A DNA stretch of 14,292 bases from Methanosarcinales archaeon (lineage in GTDB: Archaea > Halobacteriota > Methanosarcinia > Methanosarcinales > Methanogasteraceae), in assembly GCA_030672345.1 (NCBI GenBank), contig DAOVGO010000156.1, forward strand, positions 1 to 14,292, given 5' to 3'. Under the pieces are notes generated by a model. The model ran no database searches and was not told the origin of the DNA. It was given only the letters and a program-made list of their open reading frames with translations. Made by a program: the position numbers and the translations under genes. Of this stretch, positions 6,824 to 13,414 are shown piece after piece. Positions within the stretch are counted from its first letter, which is position 1. Every line of letters begins with the position of its first letter.

Positions 6824-6977
6824 GCTCACGCAAGCGTGCTTTAATTGATCAGAAACGCGATGGTACTCGGATGAATGAATCGCTTTTGTGCACGATGGCG
6901 GTTGGACAACGATATCAGGCAGGGAATAAACGCACAGGCAGATCTCCTGGGGTGCTTAACCAAAGCACGCGTGAAGC
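6824..6977. repeat. imperfect inverted repeat flanking about 120 bp
   Basis: GCTCACGCAAGCGTGCTTT (6824-6842) and AAAGCACGCGTGAAGC (6962-6977) are inverted copies with a three-base gap; GCGTGCTTT and AAAGCACGC match perfectly over nine bases. They bound a stretch without a recognisable gene, lying between the intron and the GNAT remnant, and the right copy coincides with where GNAT homology ends. This might be a small non-autonomous transposable element inserted into that gene. No target-site duplication is evident. Confidence 0.35.
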
Positions 6978-7302
6978 TTTCTGATAGGGATTGATGTTGC
7001 GCTCGACTCCCGTGCCCGGTGAATGACTCGAACCTCCTTGCTTCGCCAAAAAACCTCTCGATCTCATTCATGAGTCTGGTGCCAGTGCCCCGGTTCTGAA
7101 AGTCCGGATGAACGATGATCTTCCCGCCGGCTGAAGCTTTGAGGAAGACCTGATCTTCAAAATCAGCCCACAGATCTCCGAGAGTCTGGGTTAGCGCCGG
7201 GATGGTGCAGTCATTGTAGATCTCTGCCTCGCTTATATAGCCAAGTTTTTGCAGATTTAGGATTTCTTCTGCGTCCTTGATTGTTGCGTGTTTAGTGATC
7301 AT
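6973..7302 (-). pseudogene. GNAT-family N-acetyltransferase remnant
   Basis: The minus-strand frame from ATG 7302 reads MITKHATIKDAEEILNLQKL and continues through EIYNDCTIPALTQTLGDL, then DFEDQVFLKASAGGK, IIVHPDFQNRGTGTRLMNEI and FFGEARRFESFTGH. This is the usual order of a GNAT acetyltransferase, with the acetyl-CoA loop QNRGTGTRL. However, the segment normally between GGKIVG and GRLIVHPDF (two strands, about 17 residues) is missing in frame. A frameshift after FTGH moves homology to VERNINPYQK in the next frame, and then it ends near 6973 without the final strand. It is therefore certainly non-functional as a standard acetyltransferase. It follows the HEAT-like remnant by 15 bases with the same orientation, so the two were probably one operon. 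Substrate unknown. Confidence 0.8.
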
Positions 7303-7317
7303 GTCCAATGAGTCTTC

Positions 7318-7605
7318 TTACCGTGATTTTATTTCACTCACCCAACCGCCATCCATATTTGAAAGCCTCTTCTTCTTTAGATTTTCCAGGATAATCGATC
7401 GAATATCCCTGTCTTTACTTGAAATCCATCTTTCCATCATCTTCTTTCCGCCTTCAGGCGATGCAACAACCGCTACACTCCAGCAGTAGCCCATAACCAG
7501 TCTCAATTTCCTGAACTCTTCGCTCTTACGATCTTCTTCGCTATCTATCGAAGACGTGATTTCACCCAAGTATCTGGAGCGCTCTCCGGGTCGATTCAGC
7601 CTATT
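7318..7605 (-). pseudogene. C-terminal fragment of a HEAT-like / DNA-alkylation-repeat-type protein
   Basis: The frame is open from a TGA at 7606-7608 to TAA at 7318-7320, about 95 residues, with no good start (TTG 7569 is possible). It reads SEEFRKLRLVMGYCWSVAVV, then ASPEGGKKMMERWISSKDRD and IRSIILENLKKKRLSNMD. The helix pairs and the (D)RDIRxIxxENLKKKRL ending resemble the last repeats of HEAT-repeat proteins found in archaea. Full-length members are larger, so the N-terminal repeats are missing; just upstream is the por promoter region on the other strand. It is either a truncated gene or the tail of a lost one. No enzymatic residues can be judged. Family call is from pattern only. Confidence 0.5.
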
Positions 7606-7637
7606 TCAGTAACTTTCGGTTCATGAAAAGCACAAAT

Positions 7638-7646
7638 TATTATATG
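7638..7646 (+). promoter_or_regulatory. archaeal TATA box of the por operon
   Basis: TATTATATGG preceded by CACAAAT gives a good archaeal box A with a purine-rich element upstream. The expected transcription start lies about 25 bases downstream, near 7668-7672, which would leave a leader of roughly 90 nt before the porC start at 7758. The position just upstream of a four-gene operon, in the gap between divergent genes, supports it. Confidence 0.6.
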
Positions 7647-7692
7647 GAACCATGCGGAAGAGTACAGCAGTTCTCGATACATCCCATGATAC

Positions 7693-7747
7693 CAGAGAGT
7701 GATGGGACTCGTACGATTGGATGTGAAGAGCCCAAAGTCACTCTCTG
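7693..7747 (+). promoter_or_regulatory. long hairpin in the por leader
   Basis: CAGAGAGTGA (7693-7702) and TCACTCTCTG (7738-7747) are perfect ten-base inverted copies. Inside them, TGGG and CTC pair with GAG and CCCA, with one bulged A, around a 17-base loop. The whole leaves 10 bases before the ATG at 7758 and no ribosome site in between. In RNA it would be a very stable structure next to the start codon; in DNA it could be an operator. No known riboswitch class is recognised. Confidence 0.6.
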
Positions 7748-7757
7748 ACAAATCCAC

Positions 7758-8321
7758 ATGCTCGAAATAACAATACACGGACGGGGCGGTCAGGGCGTGG
7801 TTGTGACCTCCCGGATACTTGGCACCGCTGCGCTGTACGATGGACTGTATGCCCAGGATTTCCCGCTCTATGGCGCTGCCAGACGGGGCGCGCCGGTCAT
7901 GGCATTCGTCCGCATCGACGACGAACCGATCCTCATGCGAGGGCATGTCGCAAAGCCTGATATCCTGATACTGCTCGACGAGTCGATCATCGGAGTCAAG
8001 GATATCTTTTCAGATTTACCGGACGATTGCACCATAATAATAAACACAACCCGGAACACCGGGGATTTTAAAGATGCGCATCCTGAGATAAGTGATCGTA
8101 ACGTATATTGTGTTGATGGCACCGGTCTGGCACTTGAGTATCTGAAGAAGCCGATCCCAAACGTGGTGATCATCGGATTTCTCATCGGAATAACGAAATC
8201 GATCACAGTCGATGCGTTCAAGAAGGCGGTCAGAGACGAACTCGGGAAATATTCTGAGGATGTTATCAATAAGAATATAGAAGGCGCGCTGAAAGCCTGT
8301 GAGTTGGTGGCATGGAGATAA
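7758..8321 (+). CDS. porC: pyruvate:ferredoxin oxidoreductase, gamma subunit
   Basis: A 187-residue gamma subunit of the four-subunit archaeal pyruvate synthase, which interconverts pyruvate + CoA with acetyl-CoA + CO2 using ferredoxin. MLEITIHGRGGQGVVVTSRI begins the protein, with the GRGGQG motif at residues 8-13, typical of this catalytic-gamma domain family. Next come YGAARRGAPVMAFVRI (the family RxGAPV motif) and DILILLDESI. The C-terminal part is helical. The length matches stand-alone PorC (about 180). The start is ATG 7758, without a visible ribosome site because the leader hairpin lies immediately before it. The stop overlaps the porD start by 10 bases, indicating coupled translation. 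First gene of a porC-porD-porA-porB operon. Pyruvate is inferred from the PorA subunit rather than from this one. Confidence 0.92.
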   Translation: MLEITIHGRGGQGVVVTSRILGTAALYDGLYAQDFPLYGAARRGAPVMAFVRIDDEPILMRGHVAKPDILILLDESIIGVKDIFSDLPDDCTIIINTTRNTGDFKDAHPEISDRNVYCVDGTGLALEYLKKPIPNVVIIGFLIGITKSITVDAFKKAVRDELGKYSEDVINKNIEGALKACELVAWR

Positions 8322-8584
8322 TAAATATATCTTATGATGGGATTGCAGGCGTTCCTGTGATCAGAGAGCCTGCGAGTGCGCTTAGAAATAATACCGGGAC
8401 ATGGCGAGTCTTCAGGCAGGTTATTGACAAAGATAAATGTGTCAGATGCGGCAGGTGCTGGGTCTTCTGTCCGGAAGGTGCCATACATGTCGATGATGAT
8501 ATCTGGATCGACTACGATCACTGCAAGGGATGCGGGATATGTGTCAATGAATGCAGGTTCATCACAGCCCAGAGGGAGGAGTAG
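8312..8584 (+). CDS. porD: pyruvate:ferredoxin oxidoreductase, delta subunit (2x[4Fe-4S])
   Basis: A 90-residue ferredoxin-like subunit that carries electrons from the thiamine site to external ferredoxin. The first cluster motif is CVRCGRCWVFCP (Cys43, 46, 49, 53) and the second CKGCGICVNEC (Cys71, 74, 77, 81). The N-terminal 40 residues, with GTWRVFRQVIDKDKC just before the first cluster, match the usual PorD start. Oddly, the second motif is followed by Arg, not the usual Pro, and the chain ends nine residues later, a little shorter and different from the common CPxxAI tail. The eight cysteines are nevertheless intact, so both clusters should form. It overlaps porC by 10 bases; the porA start is 3 bases after its stop. 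Confidence 0.93.
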   Translation: MEIINISYDGIAGVPVIREPASALRNNTGTWRVFRQVIDKDKCVRCGRCWVFCPEGAIHVDDDIWIDYDHCKGCGICVNECRFITAQREE

Positions 8585-8587
8585 AAG

Positions 8588-9709
8588 ATGAGGCAGATGA
8601 TCACAGGAAATGGCGCTGCCGCATGGGGGGCGAGACTCTCAAGGGCTGAGATAATCCCGAACTTTCCGATAACCCCCCAGACAGCGATAATAGAGGGGAT
8701 CGCATCATGGATCGCAAGCGGCGAGATGGACGCAGATTTTCTTCCGATGGAATCAGAGCATAGCGTGATGAGCGCTCTGGCAGCAGCCTCATCCGCAGGT
8801 GCACGTGTCTTCAGCGCCACAAGCTCGCAGGGACTGATGCTGATGACCGAGATGATGTATGTGACAAGCGGTCTCAGGCTGCCTGTGATCCTGGTCAATG
8901 TCAGCAGGGGGCTTTCCGCGCCGATAACGCTCTGGTCTGACCATAATGATGTGCTGGCACAGCGGGATTCCGGCTGGCTCCAGATATTCTGCTCAAACAA
9001 CCAGGAGGTTCTGGACAGCGTGGTGATGGGATACAGGATAGCAGAGAAGAGCGAGGTCTTGCTGCCGATGATGATCAATGTTGATGGTTTTACGCTTTCC
9101 GCCACAAGAGAACCTGTGGAAATCCCGGATCAGGGTGAAATAGATGATTTCTTGCCTGCATACAATCCGGAACACACCATTCTGGACCCGAAAGAGCCGA
9201 TGAGCGTAGGAGGCGTGGTCTTTGATGAGTACATGTACTTCAGATCACAGCAGCGGATGGCGATGTGCAATTCGAAAGGTGTCATAAAGGATATCTGTTC
9301 CGAATGGGAGAAGTTGACCGGGAGAGGATACGGGCTCGTCGAGCCATACTGTCTGGAGGATGCCGAGCGTGCGCTTGTGATATCTGGCTCTGAATCAGCG
9401 ATACTCAAATACACGGTTGACAAGCTGAGAAAGGATGGGGAAAAGGTAGGAATGCTCAGGTTGAGAACGATGCGACCGTTCCCATCTGAAGAGATCATTG
9501 ATACGCTCTCTGATGTGGAAGAGATCGGCGTAATCGATCAGGACATCTCCCCGGGAAGTGGCGGAATCATAGCAACAGAGGTGAAAGCCTGCCTCGGGAG
9601 GGGCGTTACCAGTTTCATTGCAGGGCTTGGAGGCAGAAGGATCGGTGCCGAAAAGTACGAGCAGATGTTTAAAAGACTCGGAAGAGACGTAGAGGAGTGG
9701 ATATTTTGA
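8588..9709 (+). CDS. porA: pyruvate:ferredoxin oxidoreductase, alpha subunit
   Basis: A 373-residue alpha subunit, which with PorB forms the thiamine-dependent active site. Landmarks are MITGNGAAAWGARLSRAE at the start, FPITPQT (26-32), MESEHSVMSALAAASSAGAR, then FSATSSQGLMLMTEMMYVTSG, the pyrimidine-domain segment typical of the family. LSAPITLWSDHND and QRDSGWLQIF follow, then PVEIPDQGEID and the C-terminal Rossmann-like domain III (VGMLRLRTMRPFPSEEI, VIDQDISPGSGG). Compared with 2-oxoglutarate or isovalerate enzymes, the SAPI..W.DH.D and RDSGW.Q segments are those of PorA, which supports pyruvate as substrate. GGAGGAGTAGAAG before ATG 8588 is a good ribosome site. The length fits archaeal PorA. 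The C-terminus overlaps porB. Active only with the other three subunits, in the cytoplasm. Confidence 0.93.
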   Translation: MRQMITGNGAAAWGARLSRAEIIPNFPITPQTAIIEGIASWIASGEMDADFLPMESEHSVMSALAAASSAGARVFSATSSQGLMLMTEMMYVTSGLRLPVILVNVSRGLSAPITLWSDHNDVLAQRDSGWLQIFCSNNQEVLDSVVMGYRIAEKSEVLLPMMINVDGFTLSATREPVEIPDQGEIDDFLPAYNPEHTILDPKEPMSVGGVVFDEYMYFRSQQRMAMCNSKGVIKDICSEWEKLTGRGYGLVEPYCLEDAERALVISGSESAILKYTVDKLRKDGEKVGMLRLRTMRPFPSEEIIDTLSDVEEIGVIDQDISPGSGGIIATEVKACLGRGVTSFIAGLGGRRIGAEKYEQMFKRLGRDVEEWIF

Positions 9710-10599
9710 AAACTCTGAAGAAATTAACCGATATTCCGATGGAGGACTACCTTGTCGGGGGACATGTCGCATGTCAGGGATGCTCAGCGTCCCTCGGGCT
9801 TCGGCTTGCCCTTAAGGTTCTCGGGAAGGATACGATCGTTATCAATGGCTCCGGATGCATGACCCTGCTCCCAGTATATCCAACCACTCCGCTCAGGGTT
9901 CCATGGATCCATCTTGCAATCGAGAATACTGGAGCAGCAGGTACGGCACTCTACTATGCGCTCAGAAGAAAGAATATAAAAGCCAATATACTGGGTTATG
10001 CTGGCGATGGCGCTACATATGACATCGGAATCCAGAGCCTTTCAGGAGCAGCAGAGAAGAATATAGATATGATCTATATCTGCTACAACAACCAGTCATT
10101 CGGAAACACAGGACACCAGCGGGCAAGTTCGACGCCGCGTGCGTCTTATACAACGACAACGCCTGTCGGGAAGGTTGAAGCAGCGAAGGATATGCCTGCC
10201 ATCATGGCAGCGCACAGGATACCATACATCGCAACAGCATGTCCGTCATATCCGATCGATTTTCTGAATAAGGTTAAGAAAGCGGCTGAGGTTAAGGGGA
10301 TGGCGTTTATCGATCTGCTGACACCATGTCCTGTTGGCTGGGGATTTGATCCATCTGAGGGGATCAATATCGGGAGACTGGCAGTAAGGACCGGGATGTG
10401 GAAGCTCTATGAGATTATGGATGGGAGGGTTGATCTGACTTACGTTCCGAAGAAGAGGAAGAGGGTTTCGGAGTATCTGCGAGCGCAGGAGAGGTTCTCG
10501 CATCTTTCGGATGATGATATTGGGGCGATACAGGCGGAGGTCGATCAGGAATGGGCGGGGCTGGAGGAGCGGGGGTATGGGTACGAGATTATGGTTTGA
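9706..10599 (+). CDS. porB: pyruvate:ferredoxin oxidoreductase, beta subunit
   Basis: About 297 residues from TTG 9706 (preferred: AGAGGAG at 9691-9697 is correctly spaced and the family begins with KTLKKL); GTG 9697 would add three residues. The TTG shares TTGA with the porA stop. The subunit binds thiamine diphosphate and a proximal [4Fe-4S]: GGHVACQGC supplies the first cysteines, GSGCMTLLPVYPT follows, and GDGATYDIGIQSLSGAAE with CYNNQSFGNTGHQRAS is the TPP/Mg motif (GDG...N). TPVGKVEAAKDMPAIMAAHR and CPVGWGFDPSEGINIGRLA are classic PorB segments. The usual YDNEAYMNTGIQ is here YNNQSFGNTGHQ, a noticeable change near the cofactor site that may affect substrate range. Length and C-terminal helix (DDIGAIQAEVDQEWAGLEER) fit the family. 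Confidence 0.93.
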   Translation: MKTLKKLTDIPMEDYLVGGHVACQGCSASLGLRLALKVLGKDTIVINGSGCMTLLPVYPTTPLRVPWIHLAIENTGAAGTALYYALRRKNIKANILGYAGDGATYDIGIQSLSGAAEKNIDMIYICYNNQSFGNTGHQRASSTPRASYTTTTPVGKVEAAKDMPAIMAAHRIPYIATACPSYPIDFLNKVKKAAEVKGMAFIDLLTPCPVGWGFDPSEGINIGRLAVRTGMWKLYEIMDGRVDLTYVPKKRKRVSEYLRAQERFSHLSDDDIGAIQAEVDQEWAGLEERGYGYEIMV

Positions 10600-10802
10600 T
10601 GAAGAAGCCAGAGAACACCTCTGCATCAACACTAATCCCCCTCGTACCGGCTGACGCTGAAAACGAGGAAGTCGTACGGGATCAACTGCGTTTCATTGTC
10701 TCTCTTCATCACCCCCTACAAACAGCCATAGAACGTGAGTTTATCAAAAGATTGGAAAATTTGTCAGAGTGGGATGTCACAATGCAACATACGTTTGGGT
10801 AA
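10599..10802 (+). CDS. small hypothetical protein, possibly coupled to porB
   Basis: A 67-residue frame starting at an ATG that shares bases with the porB stop (TGATG, 10597-10601), ending TAA at 10800-10802. It starts KKPENTSASTLIPLVPADAE, is acidic in the middle and ends with an amphipathic helix-like stretch IEREFIKRLENLSEWDV. No family is recognised, and no cysteines or membrane segment are present. The stop-start overlap would allow coupled translation with the operon. It could also be a relic or a chance frame: porB is normally the last gene of such operons. There is no separate ribosome site apart from purines in the porB tail. Confidence 0.4.
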   Translation: MKKPENTSASTLIPLVPADAENEEVVRDQLRFIVSLHHPLQTAIEREFIKRLENLSEWDVTMQHTFG

Positions 10803-10812
10803 ATTATTTATC
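10802..10812 (+). promoter_or_regulatory. candidate TATA box for the gene at 10875
   Basis: AATTATTTATC lies about 65-75 bases upstream of the next start codon, in the only AT-rich part of the short gap after the porB-linked ORF. Expected transcription start is near 10833. The box is reasonable but not as close to consensus as those at 7638 and 14258. Confidence 0.4.
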
Positions 10813-10874
10813 GGGAAATCCACAAAGGGCTATCATCATGTCTGGCCTTCCCCGAGTATCAGAGCGAAGGAGCA

Positions 10875-11819
10875 TTGATCATTAGTCTGCGACGCATGAC
10901 TGTAAACGAAAAACTCTGGCCATCCAGAAAAAGCGATGGTGCCGACATCTCTACGATCGAGGAACTCGTCGGCGTCGATCTGGCGTTGGCGTACGGGATA
11001 AAGCAAAAACGTGAGAAGATCGGGAGGGTCGAACTTGGTCTGGTGAGAATCCCGATCTTCTGGGAATGGGTCGATCCGGTCACCGGGAAGGATGCCAGTC
11101 AGATCAACTATTATATAAACAGTCTAAATGTGTTGGTCGATACGAGAAACAGGATCGATGCAAACCACGAGACGCTCGTGCGACGGGTGATCCCGGATTT
11201 CCATATCATCAGGGATGATGATGTGGTGATGGGGCGCACTGCTGTTATCAAGCAGCGCGAACGCTATGAAGAACTCAGGTGGCGGATCAGAATTCTGTCA
11301 ATCGATGAGGATTTTGTCAGGGAATTCATCCCGGATTTCGAAGATCGGCTCAATGGGATGTATGAGACCGGAGAAAACAGGAACTGGGCAACTGACCAGC
11401 GAAAGATCATTGATATGCTCATGAATAAATATCAGGACTGGATCAGTGAGGTTGGGAGGGTGTACCTGGATTATCTGACAGATGGTGGACTGGATGCCTT
11501 TCTTGCCGGGTTAACACCCGAGGATGCTACCAGATGTGAGAGGTGGATTCACGATGTTGGAGAATCTTATCTGGACCATCTCGATGTCACCAGAACCGTA
11601 AAGCAGAACTATGATTGGCTGCTCGACCGCAAGATTCCACCTGTTGTGAGGCGATTCGAACGCCTGATCGAGAAGGAGGCGAAGTTCGTAGGAAGGGTAG
11701 ACGGAGAACCGATGGTGGACCGGAAGACGCGGGTCAGGCGGAGCATGCTGAAACACTGGGTTGATAAGTTTTACAGGAAGATGCGGGAACTGAATAAAGA
11801 GGAGGAGATATATCTCTGA
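10875..11819 (+). CDS. hypothetical protein, largely helical, unrecognised
   Basis: A 314-residue intact frame from TTG 10875 (GAAGGAG at 10866-10872 is close, only two bases apart) or ATG 10896. I do not recognise the family. It is highly charged, rich in Arg, Asp, Glu and Trp, with no signal peptide or membrane helix, so it is probably cytoplasmic. Two short motifs recur: LVRRVIPDFHIIRDD (about 101-115) resembles FVREFIPDFEDRLNG (about 146-160), and SEVGRVYLDYL resembles HDVGESYLDHL later on, suggesting duplicated helical units. A segment WEWVDPVTGKDASQINYYIN is distinctive for searching. The C-terminal 70 residues are strongly basic (TRVRRSMLKHWVDKFYRKMR), which might bind nucleic acid or an acidic partner. 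Codon use looks like its neighbours. It faces thrC tail to tail. Confidence 0.8.
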   Translation: MIISLRRMTVNEKLWPSRKSDGADISTIEELVGVDLALAYGIKQKREKIGRVELGLVRIPIFWEWVDPVTGKDASQINYYINSLNVLVDTRNRIDANHETLVRRVIPDFHIIRDDDVVMGRTAVIKQRERYEELRWRIRILSIDEDFVREFIPDFEDRLNGMYETGENRNWATDQRKIIDMLMNKYQDWISEVGRVYLDYLTDGGLDAFLAGLTPEDATRCERWIHDVGESYLDHLDVTRTVKQNYDWLLDRKIPPVVRRFERLIEKEAKFVGRVDGEPMVDRKTRVRRSMLKHWVDKFYRKMRELNKEEEIYL

Positions 11820-11856
11820 ATGGATTTCGGTACTTCTGAAACAGATGTTGCCTGGA

Positions 11857-11890
11857 GAGGCGGCGATTGTTTTGCTCTGGTGCCGCCCTC
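11857..11890. terminator. hairpin between convergent genes, possible terminator
   Basis: GAGGCGGC (11857-11864) pairs with GCCGCCCTC (11882-11890) with one bulged C, around a 17-base loop containing a T run (GTTTTG). It lies between the plus-strand gene ending at 11819 and thrC ending at 11931. It could serve both strands, though it lacks the downstream T tract of a classical terminator. Confidence 0.4.
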
Positions 11891-11930
11891 ATCCTCCAAC
11901 CCGATTCTTGCAAATCCTGCCTTGATGATG

Positions 11931-13109
11931 TCATGTTGGAAGACATGCTGCATCATTACTGATCCCGTACATATCCTTGAGTCCGTGCCCTGTTGCGATA
12001 CAGACAACCGTCTTCTGATTCAACAGATCACCAGCCATCCTCGCTCCTGCAAACGCAACAGCCCCGCTTGGCTCAACAAAGACACCATTTGATCCGAGTT
12101 CGTCTCTTGCCATAAGAATCTCCTCATCAGTCACCCTTATGCAGATGCCGTCTGACTCGCGGATTGCCTTTAACGCAAGCAAACCATCGATCGGATCGCC
12201 ACACGCGATTGCAGAGGCAACGGTTCTTGGATTTTCTATCGGCACGATCGTGTCAGTCTGCTCCTCCCATGCTCTCACAACCGGATCGCATCTCTCAGCC
12301 TGAACACCCATCATACGCGGCAGCGCATCGGTGATCCCGGTGATCATCAGTTCTTTAAACGCCTTCCATACACTCCAGATCAGGGTGCCGTTTCCTATGG
12401 GGACGATCACAACATCCGGAACACGCCAGTACATCTGGTCAGCGATCTCGAACCCCACCGTCTTTGTGCCCTCGCACCGCCAGGGGTAGTCGCCTGCCAG
12501 GAACGATTCAGGATCACCGCGGACCTGGTTCTCGGCAATCTTCATGGCATCTGCGTAGTCACCGCTTGTGAGCTCGATCTCAGCGCTGTATGCCTTCATC
12601 TGGACAATCTTTGCCTTGTTCACGAAATCGGGGATGATGATCTTACATCTCATTCTGGCAAATGCGGCGAATGCGGCGACAGAAGACCCCATATTTCCTG
12701 TTGATGCGATCACTGCTCTCGTCCTCCCCCAGGTGACCGCTTTTGTGATCTCAAGCGATGAACCTCGGTCTTTGAACGATCCCGTTGGATTGGCTGCCTC
12801 GTACTTCACAAGAAACTTCTTTGCTTGCGGCATCAGTCTTGTCAGGTCAACAAGAGGCGTACCACCCTCGCCCATCGTCACGATCCTGGAGAGATCACCA
12901 ACTGGCATGAATGCCCAGTATTTCCAGTGGCCCGGGCACTCGCGCATGAATTCGTCCATACGAATCGTACGCTGTATCGATGTGTAGTCATACTCGGCAT
13001 CAAGCGCAGAATTGCACTTCGGACACCTCATGACCGGACATCTCTGGATCTTCTCTGGGGAATAGGAACTCCCGCACCCGATACATCTGAAGAATTTTAC
13101 ATAGACCAA
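11931..13109 (-). CDS. thrC: threonine synthase
   Basis: A 392-residue PLP enzyme that converts O-phosphohomoserine to threonine in the cytoplasm. It begins with a zinc-ribbon-like head: CIGCG (Cys9, Cys12) and CPKC (Cys29, Cys32), common in archaeal ThrC. GEGGTPLVDL follows at 80-89. The catalytic lysine is Lys113 in NPTGSFKDRG, and the phosphate/PLP loop is ASTGNMGSSVAAFAA. Later segments GNGTLIWSVWKAF and EPSGAVAFAGA belong to the fold-type II family. The start is a TTG at 13109 after GGATGTGAG; the alternative is none close by. Length and order of motifs are normal for archaeal threonine synthase. Cysteate synthase and related enzymes have a similar fold, but the zinc head and TGSFKDRG favour ThrC. 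A small frame ends 22 bases upstream and may share its transcript. Confidence 0.92.
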   Translation of the reverse strand: MVYVKFFRCIGCGSSYSPEKIQRCPVMRCPKCNSALDAEYDYTSIQRTIRMDEFMRECPGHWKYWAFMPVGDLSRIVTMGEGGTPLVDLTRLMPQAKKFLVKYEAANPTGSFKDRGSSLEITKAVTWGRTRAVIASTGNMGSSVAAFAAFARMRCKIIIPDFVNKAKIVQMKAYSAEIELTSGDYADAMKIAENQVRGDPESFLAGDYPWRCEGTKTVGFEIADQMYWRVPDVVIVPIGNGTLIWSVWKAFKELMITGITDALPRMMGVQAERCDPVVRAWEEQTDTIVPIENPRTVASAIACGDPIDGLLALKAIRESDGICIRVTDEEILMARDELGSNGVFVEPSGAVAFAGARMAGDLLNQKTVVCIATGHGLKDMYGISNDAACLPT

Positions 13110-13412
13110 TGTCTCACATCCACACAGAAGATCATTGACGACACCCCATTACCCTGATTCGCACCTCACAAGCGAGATCTCTCCAATACGCAACATCTGA
13201 AGCACCTGCCCTGTCCAAATCCGTGACGGCTGTCCTGCACAAACACGCGAGACCGCCTGCATACAACTGAACGATATCAGAAATGGTCAGTGGCATCCTC
13301 AGATGGTGGACGGTCATGATGCTGTTTCTGCATGATAGGTTAAAAGATTGCCGCGACAGAATTGGCACCCCTCAGGCATCGTTACTTCATCATTACGGCT
13401 GATGAGGGATGC
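13110..13412 (-). other. gap upstream of thrC with a weak small frame
   Basis: About 300 bases without a recognised gene. On the minus strand a frame ends at 13132; with ATG 13317 it gives about 61 residues (TVHHLRMPLTISDIVQLYAG, then two cysteines and SDVAYWRDLACEVRIRVMG). It looks protein-like but matches no family I know, and no ribosome site is convincing. A TATA-like AT-rich run CTTTTAACC (minus strand, near 13341) could be the promoter of this frame and thrC. The right end holds a hairpin listed separately. Confidence 0.3.
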
Positions 13413-13414
13413 CT
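13374..13414 (-). terminator. hairpin at the end of the AT-rich gene, possible terminator
   Basis: AGGCATC (13374-13380) pairs perfectly with GATGCCT (13408-13414), and within it CATCA (13388-13392) pairs with TGATG (13400-13404) around a seven-base loop. The structure begins inside the stop codon of the minus-strand gene ending at 13413. It lacks an immediate T tract, so the role as terminator is inferred from position. Confidence 0.45.

Noticed and set aside
6543..6984. Protein-coding frames of about 100 residues in and after the intron
   Set aside because: They cover domain V and VI, whose RNA structure explains the sequence, and have no recognisable domain, including none of the reverse transcriptase motifs.
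7868..8521. Long minus-strand frame (217 residues) opposite porC-porD
   Set aside because: It is opposite two clear Por subunits, rich in Ile/Ser/Arg typical of antisense frames, and has no family motif.
13374..13414. The hairpin as part of a second group II intron or tRNA
   Set aside because: It has no domain V core and no cloverleaf; position at a stop codon fits a terminator-like role better.
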